The notes under the pieces were generated by a model, which was not told where the DNA came from, searched no databases, and saw only the letters and a list, made by a program, of their open reading frames with translations. Of a stretch of DNA of 64,000 nucleotides, positions 46,660 to 55,139 are shown piece by piece. How positions within the stretch are numbered: position 1 is the stretch's first letter; each line of letters opens with the position of its first letter. The translations under genes were made by a program, and so were the position numbers. Source of the DNA: Anaerolineaceae bacterium (lineage in GTDB: Bacteria > Chloroflexota > Anaerolineae > Aggregatilineales > Phototrophicaceae); NCBI GenBank assembly GCA_002699585.1, contig PABP01000022.1, positions 101,416 to 165,415 on the forward strand, given 5' to 3'.

Positions 46660-46724
46660 CTTTCCTGCCTCCGTCTTCTTCAGATCCTAACACGCTCTCT
46701 GGATCAGTTCTTGGGGGCAGGTCA

Positions 46725-47007
46725 TTAGGACGATAACAGCGCACGTTTCAACTGCGCAACAAAAGAGCCACTGATCCCAGCGTCAGATAATTATTAGGAT
46801 ATTGACTAAACCTGACTCGATTTTTCATAAACTGTTGCCGATTTTGCACTGGAGCAAGGACTAGGCTTGATGTACTGGCATTGTCACATAAACGAAGCAT
46901 GACCCTTTCTTTTGCGAGGTGCGATGTAATTTCAAACTCACCATAAGCTGCGCCCGTAGATCGAATGGAGGAATTAGCATGATTGTTACACACGCACGTG
47001 CCCGATC
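46725..47007. other. Island right-end region, no gene recognised
   Basis: Between the IS and the right attachment site there is one open frame on the minus strand of about 80 codons (46748-46993). It has no family resemblance that I can see and is not annotated as a gene. The region may be the remains of the island's right end. Confidence 0.4.
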
Positions 47008-47021
47008 CCCGTCGCTCCCGC
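47008..47021 (+). other. Putative right attachment site (tRNA-Asp 3' end duplicate)
   Basis: The bases CCCGTCGCTCCCGC repeat 38286-38299 exactly. The preceding sequence cannot complete a tRNA, so this is a partial copy. The tRNA-type terminator follows 20 bases later. Confidence 0.65.
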
Positions 47022-47040
47022 AGAGAGTATCTCTGACAAA

Positions 47041-47065
47041 AAGCCAGCTTTTAGCTGGTTTTTTT
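47041..47065 (+). terminator. Terminator, probably the original tRNA-Asp terminator
   Basis: CCAGCT (47044-47049) and AGCTGG (47053-47058) form a hairpin with loop TTT, extended by flanking A/T pairs and followed by seven T. It directly follows the partial tRNA copy. From here to 47348 the sequence is AT-rich with no other recognised feature except, presumably, the promoter of the next gene. Confidence 0.75.
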
Positions 47066-47348
47066 GTTTCCTAAGCGAGTTGGCTGCTTAACCTCGGATA
47101 GAAATAACCACCCACTTTGTGAGTAGTATTGGTAACTTGAGCATCAGCAGATTGCATAGATATTGTACTGGATTGACTTCAAGTTAAACTACATGTTTAA
47201 CTTACCTACTGCACATAGTTCTATACTCATGACAAACCCTAATATTCCTCAAGAAGCCTCATTGCAACTATGCTATGTAATGTCGCACGATCATATTTAC
47301 TGAAAAGGAATCGCTACGATTGTAGTCGAATCATGTTATGCTAGTACA

Positions 47349-48260
47349 ATGAAAAATGACCCTATAATTAGTCTCTATATACAACAAACTGATATACTCA
47401 TTCGGCATCTTCATATGCTCCTTGATCAGAGCCACAATACGGAACTTGAGCGCTTGCTGAGTCAGTTTCAGCACAACCATGTACAGTTGGTTGATCATAT
47501 TGAACAGTTAACTGGCGCTATCTCCATGGTCTCATTGTTGACCTCCGCATTCGAAGTCGAACTCGTTCTAAAGCATATGTTAGATACGATCATCGACGTC
47601 ACAGGAGCGGAACGCGCTTTTATCATGCTGCGACAAGCTGAGAATGAGGTTCCCGTTATTGTTGCAGCGAGAGCGTGGGACCAGAATGAAATAGATGAGG
47701 CAGATGAGCAGTTTAGCAAGAGTATTGTTAATCATGTGTGGCACACTAAAAAGACGGCTATCACAGTAAACGCACAAAGTGATTCTCGATTTGGTCATAT
47801 TTCGAGCATACAAAGCAAGGCCCTTCGGTCTTTGATCTGTATACCTATTGTTCAGCACGATCAAGTGATAGGTGTACTGTATGCTGATAATCGTGTTACA
47901 AAAGGTGTTTTTCGGGAATCTATGATTCCTATCCTTGAAATCGTTGCACACTATGCAGCCATCGCCCTGGAAAATGCCCGGCGATTCGAAGAAACAACAC
48001 ATGACCTGAATATGTCACGCAGACAAGTTCGGCTGCTGCAAATTCAAGGTGCGAACCAGCAGCTCAACGATCCTCTCTCACCGCGTGAGCTTGAGGTCTT
48101 GGCTCTCATTGCTAAAAATCAAAACAATGCAGAGATTGCGGAAGCCCTAAGTGTTGGTATTAGTACAGTGAAAAAACACATTAATCATATTTATGGCAAA
48201 TTACTAGTTAGCAACCGTAGCCAGGCGATTCTCAAAGCGCAGGACATTGGCTTAGTGTAG
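47349..48260 (+). CDS. GAF-domain LuxR-type transcriptional regulator
   Basis: The 303-residue protein has a short N-terminal helical region, a GAF domain at about residues 60-210 (AERAFIMLRQAENEVPV, LRSLICIPIVQHDQVIGVLY) and a C-terminal LuxR HTH (LSPRELEVLALIAKNQNNAE, STVKKHINHIYGKL). It is likely a one-component regulator that binds a small ligand. There is no receiver domain. It precedes the ScyD/ScyE-like gene by 121 bases on the same strand and may regulate it; the link is inferred from order only. Codon use is more AT-rich than in the first 38 kb. Confidence 0.85.
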   Translation: MKNDPIISLYIQQTDILIRHLHMLLDQSHNTELERLLSQFQHNHVQLVDHIEQLTGAISMVSLLTSAFEVELVLKHMLDTIIDVTGAERAFIMLRQAENEVPVIVAARAWDQNEIDEADEQFSKSIVNHVWHTKKTAITVNAQSDSRFGHISSIQSKALRSLICIPIVQHDQVIGVLYADNRVTKGVFRESMIPILEIVAHYAAIALENARRFEETTHDLNMSRRQVRLLQIQGANQQLNDPLSPRELEVLALIAKNQNNAEIAEALSVGISTVKKHINHIYGKLLVSNRSQAILKAQDIGLV

Positions 48261-48381
48261 CGACTTCACCTTTTTTTCACCCTCGCCCTTCAAATAATTC
48301 CCCCCTGGGATGAAGACTCTGGAACTACTTCTCGTTAATGTGAATACAACGTGCCATGTATTCAGATAAGGAGCATTCCAG

Positions 48382-49527
48382 ATGAAAAAAACTCTTCTTG
48401 CTGCGCTTTTCTTGTTGCTTGTAATACCAACTATTGCTCAGGAGGCCCCGCCGCCACCTGACCTTGGCAGTGGTATGGTCGTTATTCAGGGATTAAATGG
48501 TCCACAAGGTTTACATGTCGATGCTGATGGCGCGCTTTGGATAGTAGATAGCGGGGTGGGTGGCGAGACTGCTATCGACTTTATCAATGTCAATACTTTT
48601 GAACCGGTAGAAGCGACCTTTGGTGAGACGTCACAGATCTTACGAATGGCCTCACCAAATGAAGAACTAGAACTTGTTGCTACGCTGCCGTCAGTTGCTG
48701 CGGGTATGGACTTCATAGGTGGGGCGCGACTCACTACTGCAGGGGATGCAGTGTATGCGACTGTTGGCTCGTGGCACATTAGTCTGGGTGAAGACGTGTC
48801 GATTGAAAACTATACCTCTGTTGTCAGCATTGTTGATGGTGAAGTACAGACATTCGCTGACCTTTGGGCGCACGAATTGGCAAACAATCCAGATGGTACT
48901 GAGAATATTGAAAGCCATCCCTACGGTATTACGGTAGGCTCTGATGGGATGTTATACGTTGCCGATGCAGCCGCCAACGCCCTGATTGCACTTGATCCAG
49001 AAACGGGGGGCACTACTACGATAGCTGTTTTCGAAGGCATGCCTGGCGTATTTCCCAATCCCTGGCGCGGTGGAGAATCCATTACTGATCCAGTGCCAAC
49101 CGGCGTTGTAATTGATGACGAGGGTGCTATCTATGTTTCTTTGCTCTCAGGCGCTCCCTTCATTCCAGGTTCGTCCAAGGTGGTACAAGTAGCGACTGAT
49201 GGAACTGTTAGCGACTATGCTACGGGCTTGACTATGCTGACCGATTTGCAGCTAGCTCCCGATGGTAACTTGTATGCGGTCAGCTTTGGTATGTTCACGG
49301 AAGAAGGTCCTGTGCCTAATGCCGGCTCCGTTATTCGTATTCTTGACGATGGTACCCCCGAAGTCGTGATTGATGGATTGCCGTTTGCTACTGCGCTGGC
49401 TATCGATGAGAACGGCAACGGATACGTCGCCATTAATGGCATCGCAATTCCCGAGGCGGGGATGGTTGTCTATTACGAAGCATTGACCGCCCTTGAGGGG
49501 CAACCGATGCCCGAAATGGGCAGCTAG
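48382..49527 (+). CDS. Secreted ScyD/ScyE-like beta-propeller protein
   Basis: The 381-residue protein has a clear signal peptide (KKTLLAALFLLLVIPTIAQ) and repeated propeller-type segments: GLNGPQGLHVDADGALWIVD, SHPYGITVGSDGMLYVADAA, PTGVVIDDEGAIYVSLL and TDLQLAPDGNLYAVSF. This matches the ScyD/ScyE family, named after scytonemin cluster proteins but widespread and mostly uncharacterised elsewhere. It would act outside the membrane. The terminator at 49549 separates it from the next gene. Confidence 0.8.
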   Translation: MKKTLLAALFLLLVIPTIAQEAPPPPDLGSGMVVIQGLNGPQGLHVDADGALWIVDSGVGGETAIDFINVNTFEPVEATFGETSQILRMASPNEELELVATLPSVAAGMDFIGGARLTTAGDAVYATVGSWHISLGEDVSIENYTSVVSIVDGEVQTFADLWAHELANNPDGTENIESHPYGITVGSDGMLYVADAAANALIALDPETGGTTTIAVFEGMPGVFPNPWRGGESITDPVPTGVVIDDEGAIYVSLLSGAPFIPGSSKVVQVATDGTVSDYATGLTMLTDLQLAPDGNLYAVSFGMFTEEGPVPNAGSVIRILDDGTPEVVIDGLPFATALAIDENGNGYVAINGIAIPEAGMVVYYEALTALEGQPMPEMGS

Positions 49528-49548
49528 TGTCACATCTTTGAGTACAGA

Positions 49549-49578
49549 GGGTGAGAGTAACAAAGTCTCTCACCCTTT
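49549..49578 (+). terminator. Rho-independent terminator after the ScyD/ScyE-like gene
   Basis: GGGTGAGAG (49549-49557) pairs perfectly with CTCTCACCC (49567-49575), followed by TTTATT. It lies between the ScyD/ScyE-like gene and the lipoprotein cytochrome c, so read-through would be needed for joint expression. Confidence 0.7.
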
Positions 49579-49595
49579 ATTGGAGAATGAATTTG

Positions 49596-50033
49596 ATGAG
49601 ACGGTTGTCCAAGCTATTTCTGCTTATCGTGATCATTGCTTCAGCTTCAGCATGTGATGTGATAGGTGATATGTTCGAAATCACCGATCTAGAAACGCAC
49701 GACGAAAAAGAACGTATTGAGCAGGGAATTATGGTATATCGGTCCAATTACTGTGGCCTTTGCCATACGTTGCAGTTGGCTAATACCGCTGGAACATTCG
49801 GTCCTAGCCATAACGAGGCCGGGGTCCTAGCAGAGCAGTATATCAACCTGGCCAGCTATACAGGTACTGCCTCTAGTGCACAAGAATATATTCGGGAGAG
49901 CATACTTGACCCGACTATTTTTTACACGCCCGGATATGAAGCAACCAACCATCATATGCCCGCGTTCACGAACCTGTCTGATGATGAAATCGAGGCGCTT
50001 GTATTCTTGTTAACCAAGCAGGGCCGAGATTAG
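49596..50033 (+). CDS. Lipoprotein cytochrome c, single haem
   Basis: The 145-residue protein has a lipoprotein signal ending ASASAC, a single haem motif CGLCH and the axial Met in HHMPAFTNLSDDEIEAL. These are standard class I cytochrome c features. The ATG at 49596 lies about 10 bases after GGAG; an ATG at 49587 is an alternative. It would be anchored on the outer face of the membrane. A possible link to the ScyD/ScyE-like protein is a redox partnership, which is only suggested by proximity. Confidence 0.82.
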   Translation: MRRLSKLFLLIVIIASASACDVIGDMFEITDLETHDEKERIEQGIMVYRSNYCGLCHTLQLANTAGTFGPSHNEAGVLAEQYINLASYTGTASSAQEYIRESILDPTIFYTPGYEATNHHMPAFTNLSDDEIEALVFLLTKQGRD

Positions 50034-50109
50034 ATTCCTCAATCAGTGACAGTCTCAAAAAAATGAAACTTTCGCTATACTACGCTTGTCCATTTTCCGA
50101 GATAAGCGT

Positions 50110-53100
50110 ATGCCAGACATTACAGTCGCCAATCGATATATATTGCAGCGTGAGCTTGGTTCTGGGGGCATGGGGATTGTCCATTGCGCGCTCGACAAGC
50201 AAACAAGTACACAAGTTGCGCTCAAACGCATCAAACCAGAAGCGTATACGCCAGAACTGATAACGCGCTTTAAGCGCGAACGTGACGTATTGCATGCACT
50301 CAAACATCCCAACATTATCCAAATCATTGATGCATTCGAAGATGATGGCCAACACTACCTTGTGATGAGTTACCTACCAGGTGGCAACCTGCGCCAGCTC
50401 ATGAAACAACAAAGACTAGATAGTGAAACAGTGATACGTATTGGGCTTGATCTGGCTGATGCACTAACACAAGCCCACAAGCTTAAAATCATACATCGTG
50501 ACCTGAAGCCAGAAAACGTACTTCTTGATGAGAAAGGCACGCCTTTCTTAACAGATTTCGGCCTTGCACAGGTTGAAAGTAGTGAGCGCCTCACGACTAC
50601 GGGTGCTATTTTGGGTACTGTGGATTACCTACCACCAGAAGCTTTTAGCGATGTGCCTCGCAATGAGAAAGGCGATATTTGGTCGTTAGGTGTCTTGCTG
50701 GTTGAGTTGTTGACAGGAGAAAATCCGTTTGCGCGCCCGAATATGCTGCAAACAATATGGGCGATTACAAGCGAACCACGGCCCAATTTAGAAAGTGCGA
50801 TGAAAGATACGCCAGCTGGAATGATAGATCTTATATACCGTATGCTGGAGCGCAACCCACAGTCTCGCATCCCATCTATGCGGCATGTAGGTGCATCGCT
50901 GGAAGAAATCGTTAGAGGGAATGTTGTTTCAGAAGATAAGTCGCGTTTTGCGACGCCTGTTTCCAAAAGATTGGACAATGCGAAGCATAATCTGCCGTTA
51001 CAAACAACGCCCTTCATTGGACGCCAACAGGAAGTTCAAGATCTAGTTACGCTGCTGCAAAAAGGCACCCAACGTATTATTAGTATTGTTGGGCCTGGTG
51101 GTGTCGGAAAAACACGCATCATGTTGGAAGTTGCAAGTCAAGTGATGTCAGTCTTTGTTGATGGCATTTTCCTTGTTCCATTGGCTTCGCTTAGGTCATC
51201 TGAGGGTCTGATCCCTGCAGTCGCAGAATCATTTGGTTATCAGTTTCAGAGTGATGCTCGTGATCAACGTACACAGTTGCTGGGTTTTCTTAGTGACAAG
51301 CACTTGCTACTTCTTCTTGATAACGCTGAACATCTGCCGGAAATCGCTGAATTAGTAACCGATATCTTGAAGCGTGCACCGAATGTATACATTTTGGTTT
51401 CTTCACGGCAGCGTCTGAATCATTCATCTGAAACATTATTTCAACTCGGAACGCTGGGTTATCCAGCAAATGTCCCATTGAATGATATTGATACAACGAA
51501 TTATTCTGCACTTAGGCTTTTTCTCGAAAGTGCTCGGCGCGTGCGGCCAGAATTTGAGATAACGGAGAACAATGCTGAGGCGGTAGTGCGTATTTGTCAG
51601 CAGATAGATGGCTTGCCTCTCGGTATTGTGCTAGCTGCAAACTGGTTAAATATGCTTTCGGTGTCTGAAGTCGCTGATGAATTACGGTATAGCGTTGATA
51701 TTCTTGATGTCGATTTGGTTGATCTTCCCAAACGACATAGGGGCATGCGTGCAGTATTTGACTCATCGTGGAAACTACTGACATCAGAAGAGCAGGAGGT
51801 ATTTATTCGACTATCGATATTTCAGGGTGGCTTTACGCGCGAGGCTGCACAAGCAGTAACAAGTTGTCGTCTTCATACCCTAAGCTCGCTAGTCAATAAG
51901 TCCCTCATTCAGCGTGATATTGAATCTGGGTACTTTTCTGTTCATGAATTAGTTCGTCAGTATGGATACGAAAAGTTAATTGCAACTGAAGACCTTTTGC
52001 CAATTCAAGCTGCACATCGCGACTACTATCTCTTGTTGATGGCGAACCTCGTGACGCCACTGAGAACATCGGGACAACTGGATGCTCTAAACAAGATTGA
52101 AGAAGCATTTGAGAACATCCGAATTGCGTGGGAACAGGCGATTAGTGACGCTCAATGGGATTTGCTTGGTTCGGCCTCCGAGAGTCTTTTTCATCTCGCT
52201 CGCATTAGAAATCGACACCAAGATACACGCAGGATGTTCGAGATTGCTGCGGGGGACAATAGCACATCTCATCTAGGGTATGCACGTTTGTTGCTTTGGT
52301 ATGCACTAGTGGTTTCACAATCGAAACAAGCGAGTATAGATATACCTCTAGCACAAGAGCAGATAGAACTTGCTGCTGCAATTTTCGATAAGCTTGATGT
52401 GGCTATTAATGCACAGGATCTTTGGTTGCTAACTTATGTGCAGATAAGTTTGGGAACTCTGGATCGTTCCGAGAATCTTGTTGAGCTTACCGATCAGCTC
52501 ATGGAACTCGTAGGAGATTCGCTCTGGTATCGGGCACTCACACGCCATGTTCAAGGCTATGTTGATGCACACGATGGATTTCAATATACACAACAAGCAT
52601 ATGTATTATTCCGTAAGTTAGGCAATATCTCCTGGACAGCAATTCAGGCTAACAACTTAGCTGTATGGATGATGGCTTTTGATCAATATGCGCTTGCTAA
52701 GACATTTTTGGATGAGTGTATAGCAGCCTATCAATCACTTGGCGATTATGAGCGTGTTGCCCACTCATTAGGTGTACGTGGCAATATGTTCCTTGCTTTG
52801 GGTAAGTTTGAGCAGGCCAGAAATGACTATAATGAGGCAAATCCAATCGCAAAGAGGATTAGTAATGTTTATGCCCTCGCTATGGCTATCAATGGACTAG
52901 GAGTTCTTGCATTGGTAGATGGAGACTTACAGATGGCGCTTCGACTTGCACAACGTACATTTGATTTGCTAGCGGACATTCCAAGCAAGTCGGATCAAGA
53001 TATGGCCTTTGTTGTTGCAGGCTTCATCAAGATTTTATCTGGCAGGTCGACTGATCCTTATAAAATACTAGCCAAGATCGGTCCGCATATTTCTTATTTG

Positions 53101-53385
53101 CCATTCAGTCCATATCACTGGTTTTTTATGATGGCGGCAATCTATTTATTAGCTGGTGAAAGTGAAAAAACTTTAGCAGCAGAACTGGGTGGGGCCCTAT
53201 ATTCACACGGATTGCTGCCGAAAGGGTTTAGGCATGTCCTACAGCCAACTCTGAATGTCTTATACGAGGCGCTCGGTGCTCAAGCTTATGAGGAGGCATG
53301 GACATCCGGTGAAAAAATCGCTGATTACAATCGCACTGTGTTTGGAGTTGTGGAAAAATTATGTAGCATAGGACTTGATGATTAG
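50110..53385 (+). CDS. Ser/Thr protein kinase fused to NB-ARC ATPase and TPR repeats
   Basis: The 1091-residue protein has an N-terminal kinase domain: ELGSGGMGIVHCA, the catalytic loop HRDLKPEN (129-136), DFGLAQVE and DIWSLGVLLVELL. An NB-ARC/STAND ATPase follows with the P-loop GPGGVGKT (328-335), LLLLDNAEHL and LVSSRQRL, and GLPLGIVLAANWL. The C-terminal half is helical TPR-like. The fold suggests a signal hub in which ligand binding to the TPR half controls ATPase and kinase activity. The start at 50110 is chosen (MPDITVANRY); a TTG at 50086 is possible. Codon use is AT-rich. Its NB-ARC part resembles the broken gene at 61113. Confidence 0.88.
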   Translation: MPDITVANRYILQRELGSGGMGIVHCALDKQTSTQVALKRIKPEAYTPELITRFKRERDVLHALKHPNIIQIIDAFEDDGQHYLVMSYLPGGNLRQLMKQQRLDSETVIRIGLDLADALTQAHKLKIIHRDLKPENVLLDEKGTPFLTDFGLAQVESSERLTTTGAILGTVDYLPPEAFSDVPRNEKGDIWSLGVLLVELLTGENPFARPNMLQTIWAITSEPRPNLESAMKDTPAGMIDLIYRMLERNPQSRIPSMRHVGASLEEIVRGNVVSEDKSRFATPVSKRLDNAKHNLPLQTTPFIGRQQEVQDLVTLLQKGTQRIISIVGPGGVGKTRIMLEVASQVMSVFVDGIFLVPLASLRSSEGLIPAVAESFGYQFQSDARDQRTQLLGFLSDKHLLLLLDNAEHLPEIAELVTDILKRAPNVYILVSSRQRLNHSSETLFQLGTLGYPANVPLNDIDTTNYSALRLFLESARRVRPEFEITENNAEAVVRICQQIDGLPLGIVLAANWLNMLSVSEVADELRYSVDILDVDLVDLPKRHRGMRAVFDSSWKLLTSEEQEVFIRLSIFQGGFTREAAQAVTSCRLHTLSSLVNKSLIQRDIESGYFSVHELVRQYGYEKLIATEDLLPIQAAHRDYYLLLMANLVTPLRTSGQLDALNKIEEAFENIRIAWEQAISDAQWDLLGSASESLFHLARIRNRHQDTRRMFEIAAGDNSTSHLGYARLLLWYALVVSQSKQASIDIPLAQEQIELAAAIFDKLDVAINAQDLWLLTYVQISLGTLDRSENLVELTDQLMELVGDSLWYRALTRHVQGYVDAHDGFQYTQQAYVLFRKLGNISWTAIQANNLAVWMMAFDQYALAKTFLDECIAAYQSLGDYERVAHSLGVRGNMFLALGKFEQARNDYNEANPIAKRISNVYALAMAINGLGVLALVDGDLQMALRLAQRTFDLLADIPSKSDQDMAFVVAGFIKILSGRSTDPYKILAKIGPHISYLPFSPYHWFFMMAAIYLLAGESEKTLAAELGGALYSHGLLPKGFRHVLQPTLNVLYEALGAQAYEEAWTSGEKIADYNRTVFGVVEKLCSIGLDD

Positions 53386-53475
53386 AAACATGTGCTTCGA
53401 CACAATCTGGCGATTCTATTTTCAGGCCAACTATCTCACATTTGAAAACAACTAATATTTAAGGAGACAGAACTT

Positions 53476-53518
53476 CGTCTTGCAAGACGGAAACATCGTA
53501 ATCTGTCCGGAAATTAGA
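53476..53518 (+). repeat. Repeat copy A: palindrome plus CTGTCCGGAAATTAGA
   Basis: A 14-base palindrome CGTCTTGCAAGACG is followed about 13 bases later by CTGTCCGGAAATTAGA. The same pair occurs in the same order and spacing at 54971-55011, on the other side of the imuA/imuB-dnaE2 module. Confidence 0.7.
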
Positions 53519-53647
53519 GAAATTTTTGGTGTACGCGATTTAGTTTCCTCTTCCCTGTTGATGTCACGCACAGCATGATCCTATAAATTTCAAACTTTAC
53601 CCCAAGATTTTATAACCCGATTCCGACCATTTATTCTGTGACAGATC

Positions 53648-53661
53648 AGAACAAGTGATCT
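53648..53661. promoter_or_regulatory. LexA/DinR-like box upstream of imuA
   Basis: AGAACAAGTGATCT resembles the Gram-positive/Chloroflexi SOS box (CGAACRNRYGTTYG): GAAC and the central RNRY match, and the right arm differs at one core and one edge base. It lies 77 bases before the imuA start, where an SOS operator would be expected. Confidence 0.35.
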
Positions 53662-53737
53662 ATACTTAGGAACTGTGTTGTAACAAAAATAAAACGAATT
53701 GACTGTACGGCTTCCTCAACGAAAACAGATAGACGAC

Positions 53738-54328
53738 ATGGCAGATTCAAAAGCGACATCGCAAACAGCAGCACAGGCTGCGGCATCACGAGCTGCGCTC
53801 AACGACATCCTGCTGGATATTCAGCGAAAGCATGGCCACCGGACCATCCATCTGGCAAATGCGTTGGTTGCAGAGGGCGCATTGCTGCCTTCGGGCATTA
53901 CTGCATTGGATACGCTGCTGGGTGGGGGATTTCTGAGACGCAAGCTGAATATGCTCGTCAGTCAGCCGACCTCTGGGGCCATGTCGCTGGTCTTTAACCT
54001 CATCGCCAATGCCCAGAAGCGCGATGAAGTTGTCGTCTTTATCGATATGCAAGCCGCGCTGGATGCGCCCTATGCTGGACAGTGCGGTGTCGATCTCAAG
54101 CGCCTGTTCATTGTGACGCCGGAAACGGATACTGAAGCGCTGGAGCTCGTGCGTGATCTGGCTGCGACTAATATCGTCAGCCTCATCCTTTTAGATGGCC
54201 TTGCCGATACACGCGCCTTGATGCGTTTACGCCAGAGCATCGCCACTTTTCGCACGACGCTGTTGCTCATTAGCCAGCGACCTGCGGAAGCAGCTCAGCT
54301 TCAGCTTGGTGTGAACTGCGCCAACTAG
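53738..54328 (+). CDS. imuA: RecA-like ImuA protein
   Basis: The 196-residue protein starts MADSKATSQ and shows the RecA-like core of ImuA: LPSGITALDTLLGGGFLRRK, EVVVFIDMQAALDAPYAG, CGVDLKRLFIVTPETDTE and SLILLDGLADTR. ImuA lacks a full Walker A and helps recruit the mutasome (ImuB and DnaE2) for translesion synthesis. The ATG at 53738 is preferred over a TTG at 53699 that lacks a ribosome-binding site. The next gene is a broken imuB-dnaE2, so ImuA may no longer have partners here. Confidence 0.75.
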   Translation: MADSKATSQTAAQAAASRAALNDILLDIQRKHGHRTIHLANALVAEGALLPSGITALDTLLGGGFLRRKLNMLVSQPTSGAMSLVFNLIANAQKRDEVVVFIDMQAALDAPYAGQCGVDLKRLFIVTPETDTEALELVRDLAATNIVSLILLDGLADTRALMRLRQSIATFRTTLLLISQRPAEAAQLQLGVNCAN

Positions 54329-54443
54329 CTGTACCAGCATCAGCACATCATTGGCTGCCAGATTCAAGCGCGATTGCTGCGTCATCCGAATCAAGCATCG
54401 GGTTCAGAGGTCGCCTTTCCGCTGTATTTCGCTTCTGGATCGG

Positions 54444-54965
54444 ATGGCGACGATGATTAGCTGCATGCTGATTCAAGATTTTGCAGCTGCGGTTGAGCGT
54501 ATCAACAAGCCTGCGCTGCAAAAAGTACCACTGCTCATCGTGACAGATAGTAAACGACCCAAAGTCGTGGCCATGAGTGCCTTGCCCCGGCGATTGCTGG
54601 TTAAGGTGGGCATGACCCTGCGTCAGGCGCAGATTCTTTGTCCAATCGCCAGGGTCGTGATAGCCAATGAGGGCGCATACCAGCGCGCATTTGCGCACCT
54701 ATTGCAGCAGCTTCTGCGCTTCACGGATCGCCTTCAGCCAGAGTACCAACAGACCAGTGCCGCTATCTACCTGGCGACGGATAGCGAACGTCAGCAGTTG
54801 CTGGATTTTGTAACCCAGACGCTTGGGGTGGGTCCCGCTCTGGGTGTATCGGATGTCATTCAGGGGGCATCGATTTTGCTGGTGAGGGGCCTGATTCAGC
54901 AGGAGAACGGCGTTATCAATGTCATCGCTCAGAAGTTCAAGCGCTTGGAGCCGCTCAATCTATGA
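54444..54965 (+). pseudogene. imuB-dnaE2 deletion fusion (mutasome relic)
   Basis: Residues 1 to about 137 match the N-terminal part of ImuB, the inactive Y-family polymerase: MLIQDFAAAVERINKPALQ, VVAMSALPRRLLVKVGMTLR and QILCPIARVVIANEGAYQRA. At about residue 140 the chain switches to ASILLVRGLIQQENGVINVI, which is the C-terminal OB-fold segment of the error-prone polymerase DnaE2. The rest of imuB and nearly all of dnaE2 (over 3 kb in a normal cassette) are missing. The frame stays open to a TAG-equivalent stop at 54963-54965, so a 173-residue fusion could be made, but no polymerase function is expected. Confidence 0.7.
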
Positions 54966-54970
54966 TGTCT

Positions 54971-55011
54971 GTCTTGCAAGACGAATCTACCGAACCTGTC
55001 CGGAAATTAGA
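54971..55011 (+). repeat. Repeat copy B: palindrome plus CTGTCCGGAAATTAGA
   Basis: GTCTTGCAAGAC (54971-54982) is followed by CTGTCCGGAAATTAGA (54996-55011), as in copy A. It starts 6 bases after the imuB-dnaE2 relic stop. Confidence 0.7.
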
Positions 55012-55083
55012 TAGCTTGATGTTCAAACATATTCTTTAGGACTTATTTCAGAGTCAACACGTCCAAGAGTTTGTGAAATAAAA

Positions 55084-55109
55084 GCGACGATTCATGAGGA
55101 TCGTCGCTA
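55084..55109 (-). terminator. Terminator of the TPR membrane protein gene
   Basis: AGCGACGAT (55084-55092) and ATCGTCGCT (55101-55109) form a perfect 9-base stem with an 8-base loop. On the minus strand it is followed by TTTTATTT. It ends the gene at 55140-55880. Confidence 0.8.
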
Positions 55110-55139
55110 CTTCAATTATATTTGGTTCTGGTGTTCATT

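Larger units (their letters stand above)
45917..46724 (-). mobile_element. Decayed IS3-family insertion sequence
   Basis: The ends are imperfect inverted repeats: TGACCTGCCCCAGAAG on the left and the complement of TGACCTGCCCCCAAGAA on the right. Inside are an intact IS3-type orfA and an orfB relic, both on the minus strand. At about 0.8 kb it is shorter than typical IS3 elements (1.2-1.5 kb) because orfB has lost its middle. The flanking bases (GTGG and TTAG) do not form a matching target duplication. Confidence 0.8.
38300..47021. mobile_element. Putative 8.7 kb genomic island in tRNA-Asp
   Basis: The segment lies between two 14-base copies of the tRNA-Asp 3' end. Its left end carries the C-terminus of a recombinase. 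Immediately beyond its right end is a hairpin plus T-run that looks like the displaced tRNA terminator. Contents: fragments of aldo/keto reductase and TetR genes, a MacA-MacB exporter with a binding protein, a sensor kinase and response regulator, and a decayed IS3-family element. The recombinase is truncated, so the island looks immobile. Confidence 0.6.
53386..53737. other. Intergenic region with repeat copy and LexA-like site
   Basis: This 352-base AT-rich gap holds repeat copy A (53476-53518) and a LexA-like box (53648-53661), described separately. I see no coding frame with family resemblance. Confidence 0.5.

Noticed and set aside
46748..46993. About 80-codon minus-strand open frame near the island right end
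   Set aside because: It has no recognised motif and no convincing ribosome-binding site, and lies in decayed AT-rich DNA.
47001..47021. A second complete tRNA-Asp at the right island end
   Set aside because: Only the last 14 bases match; the upstream bases do not form D, anticodon or T arms.
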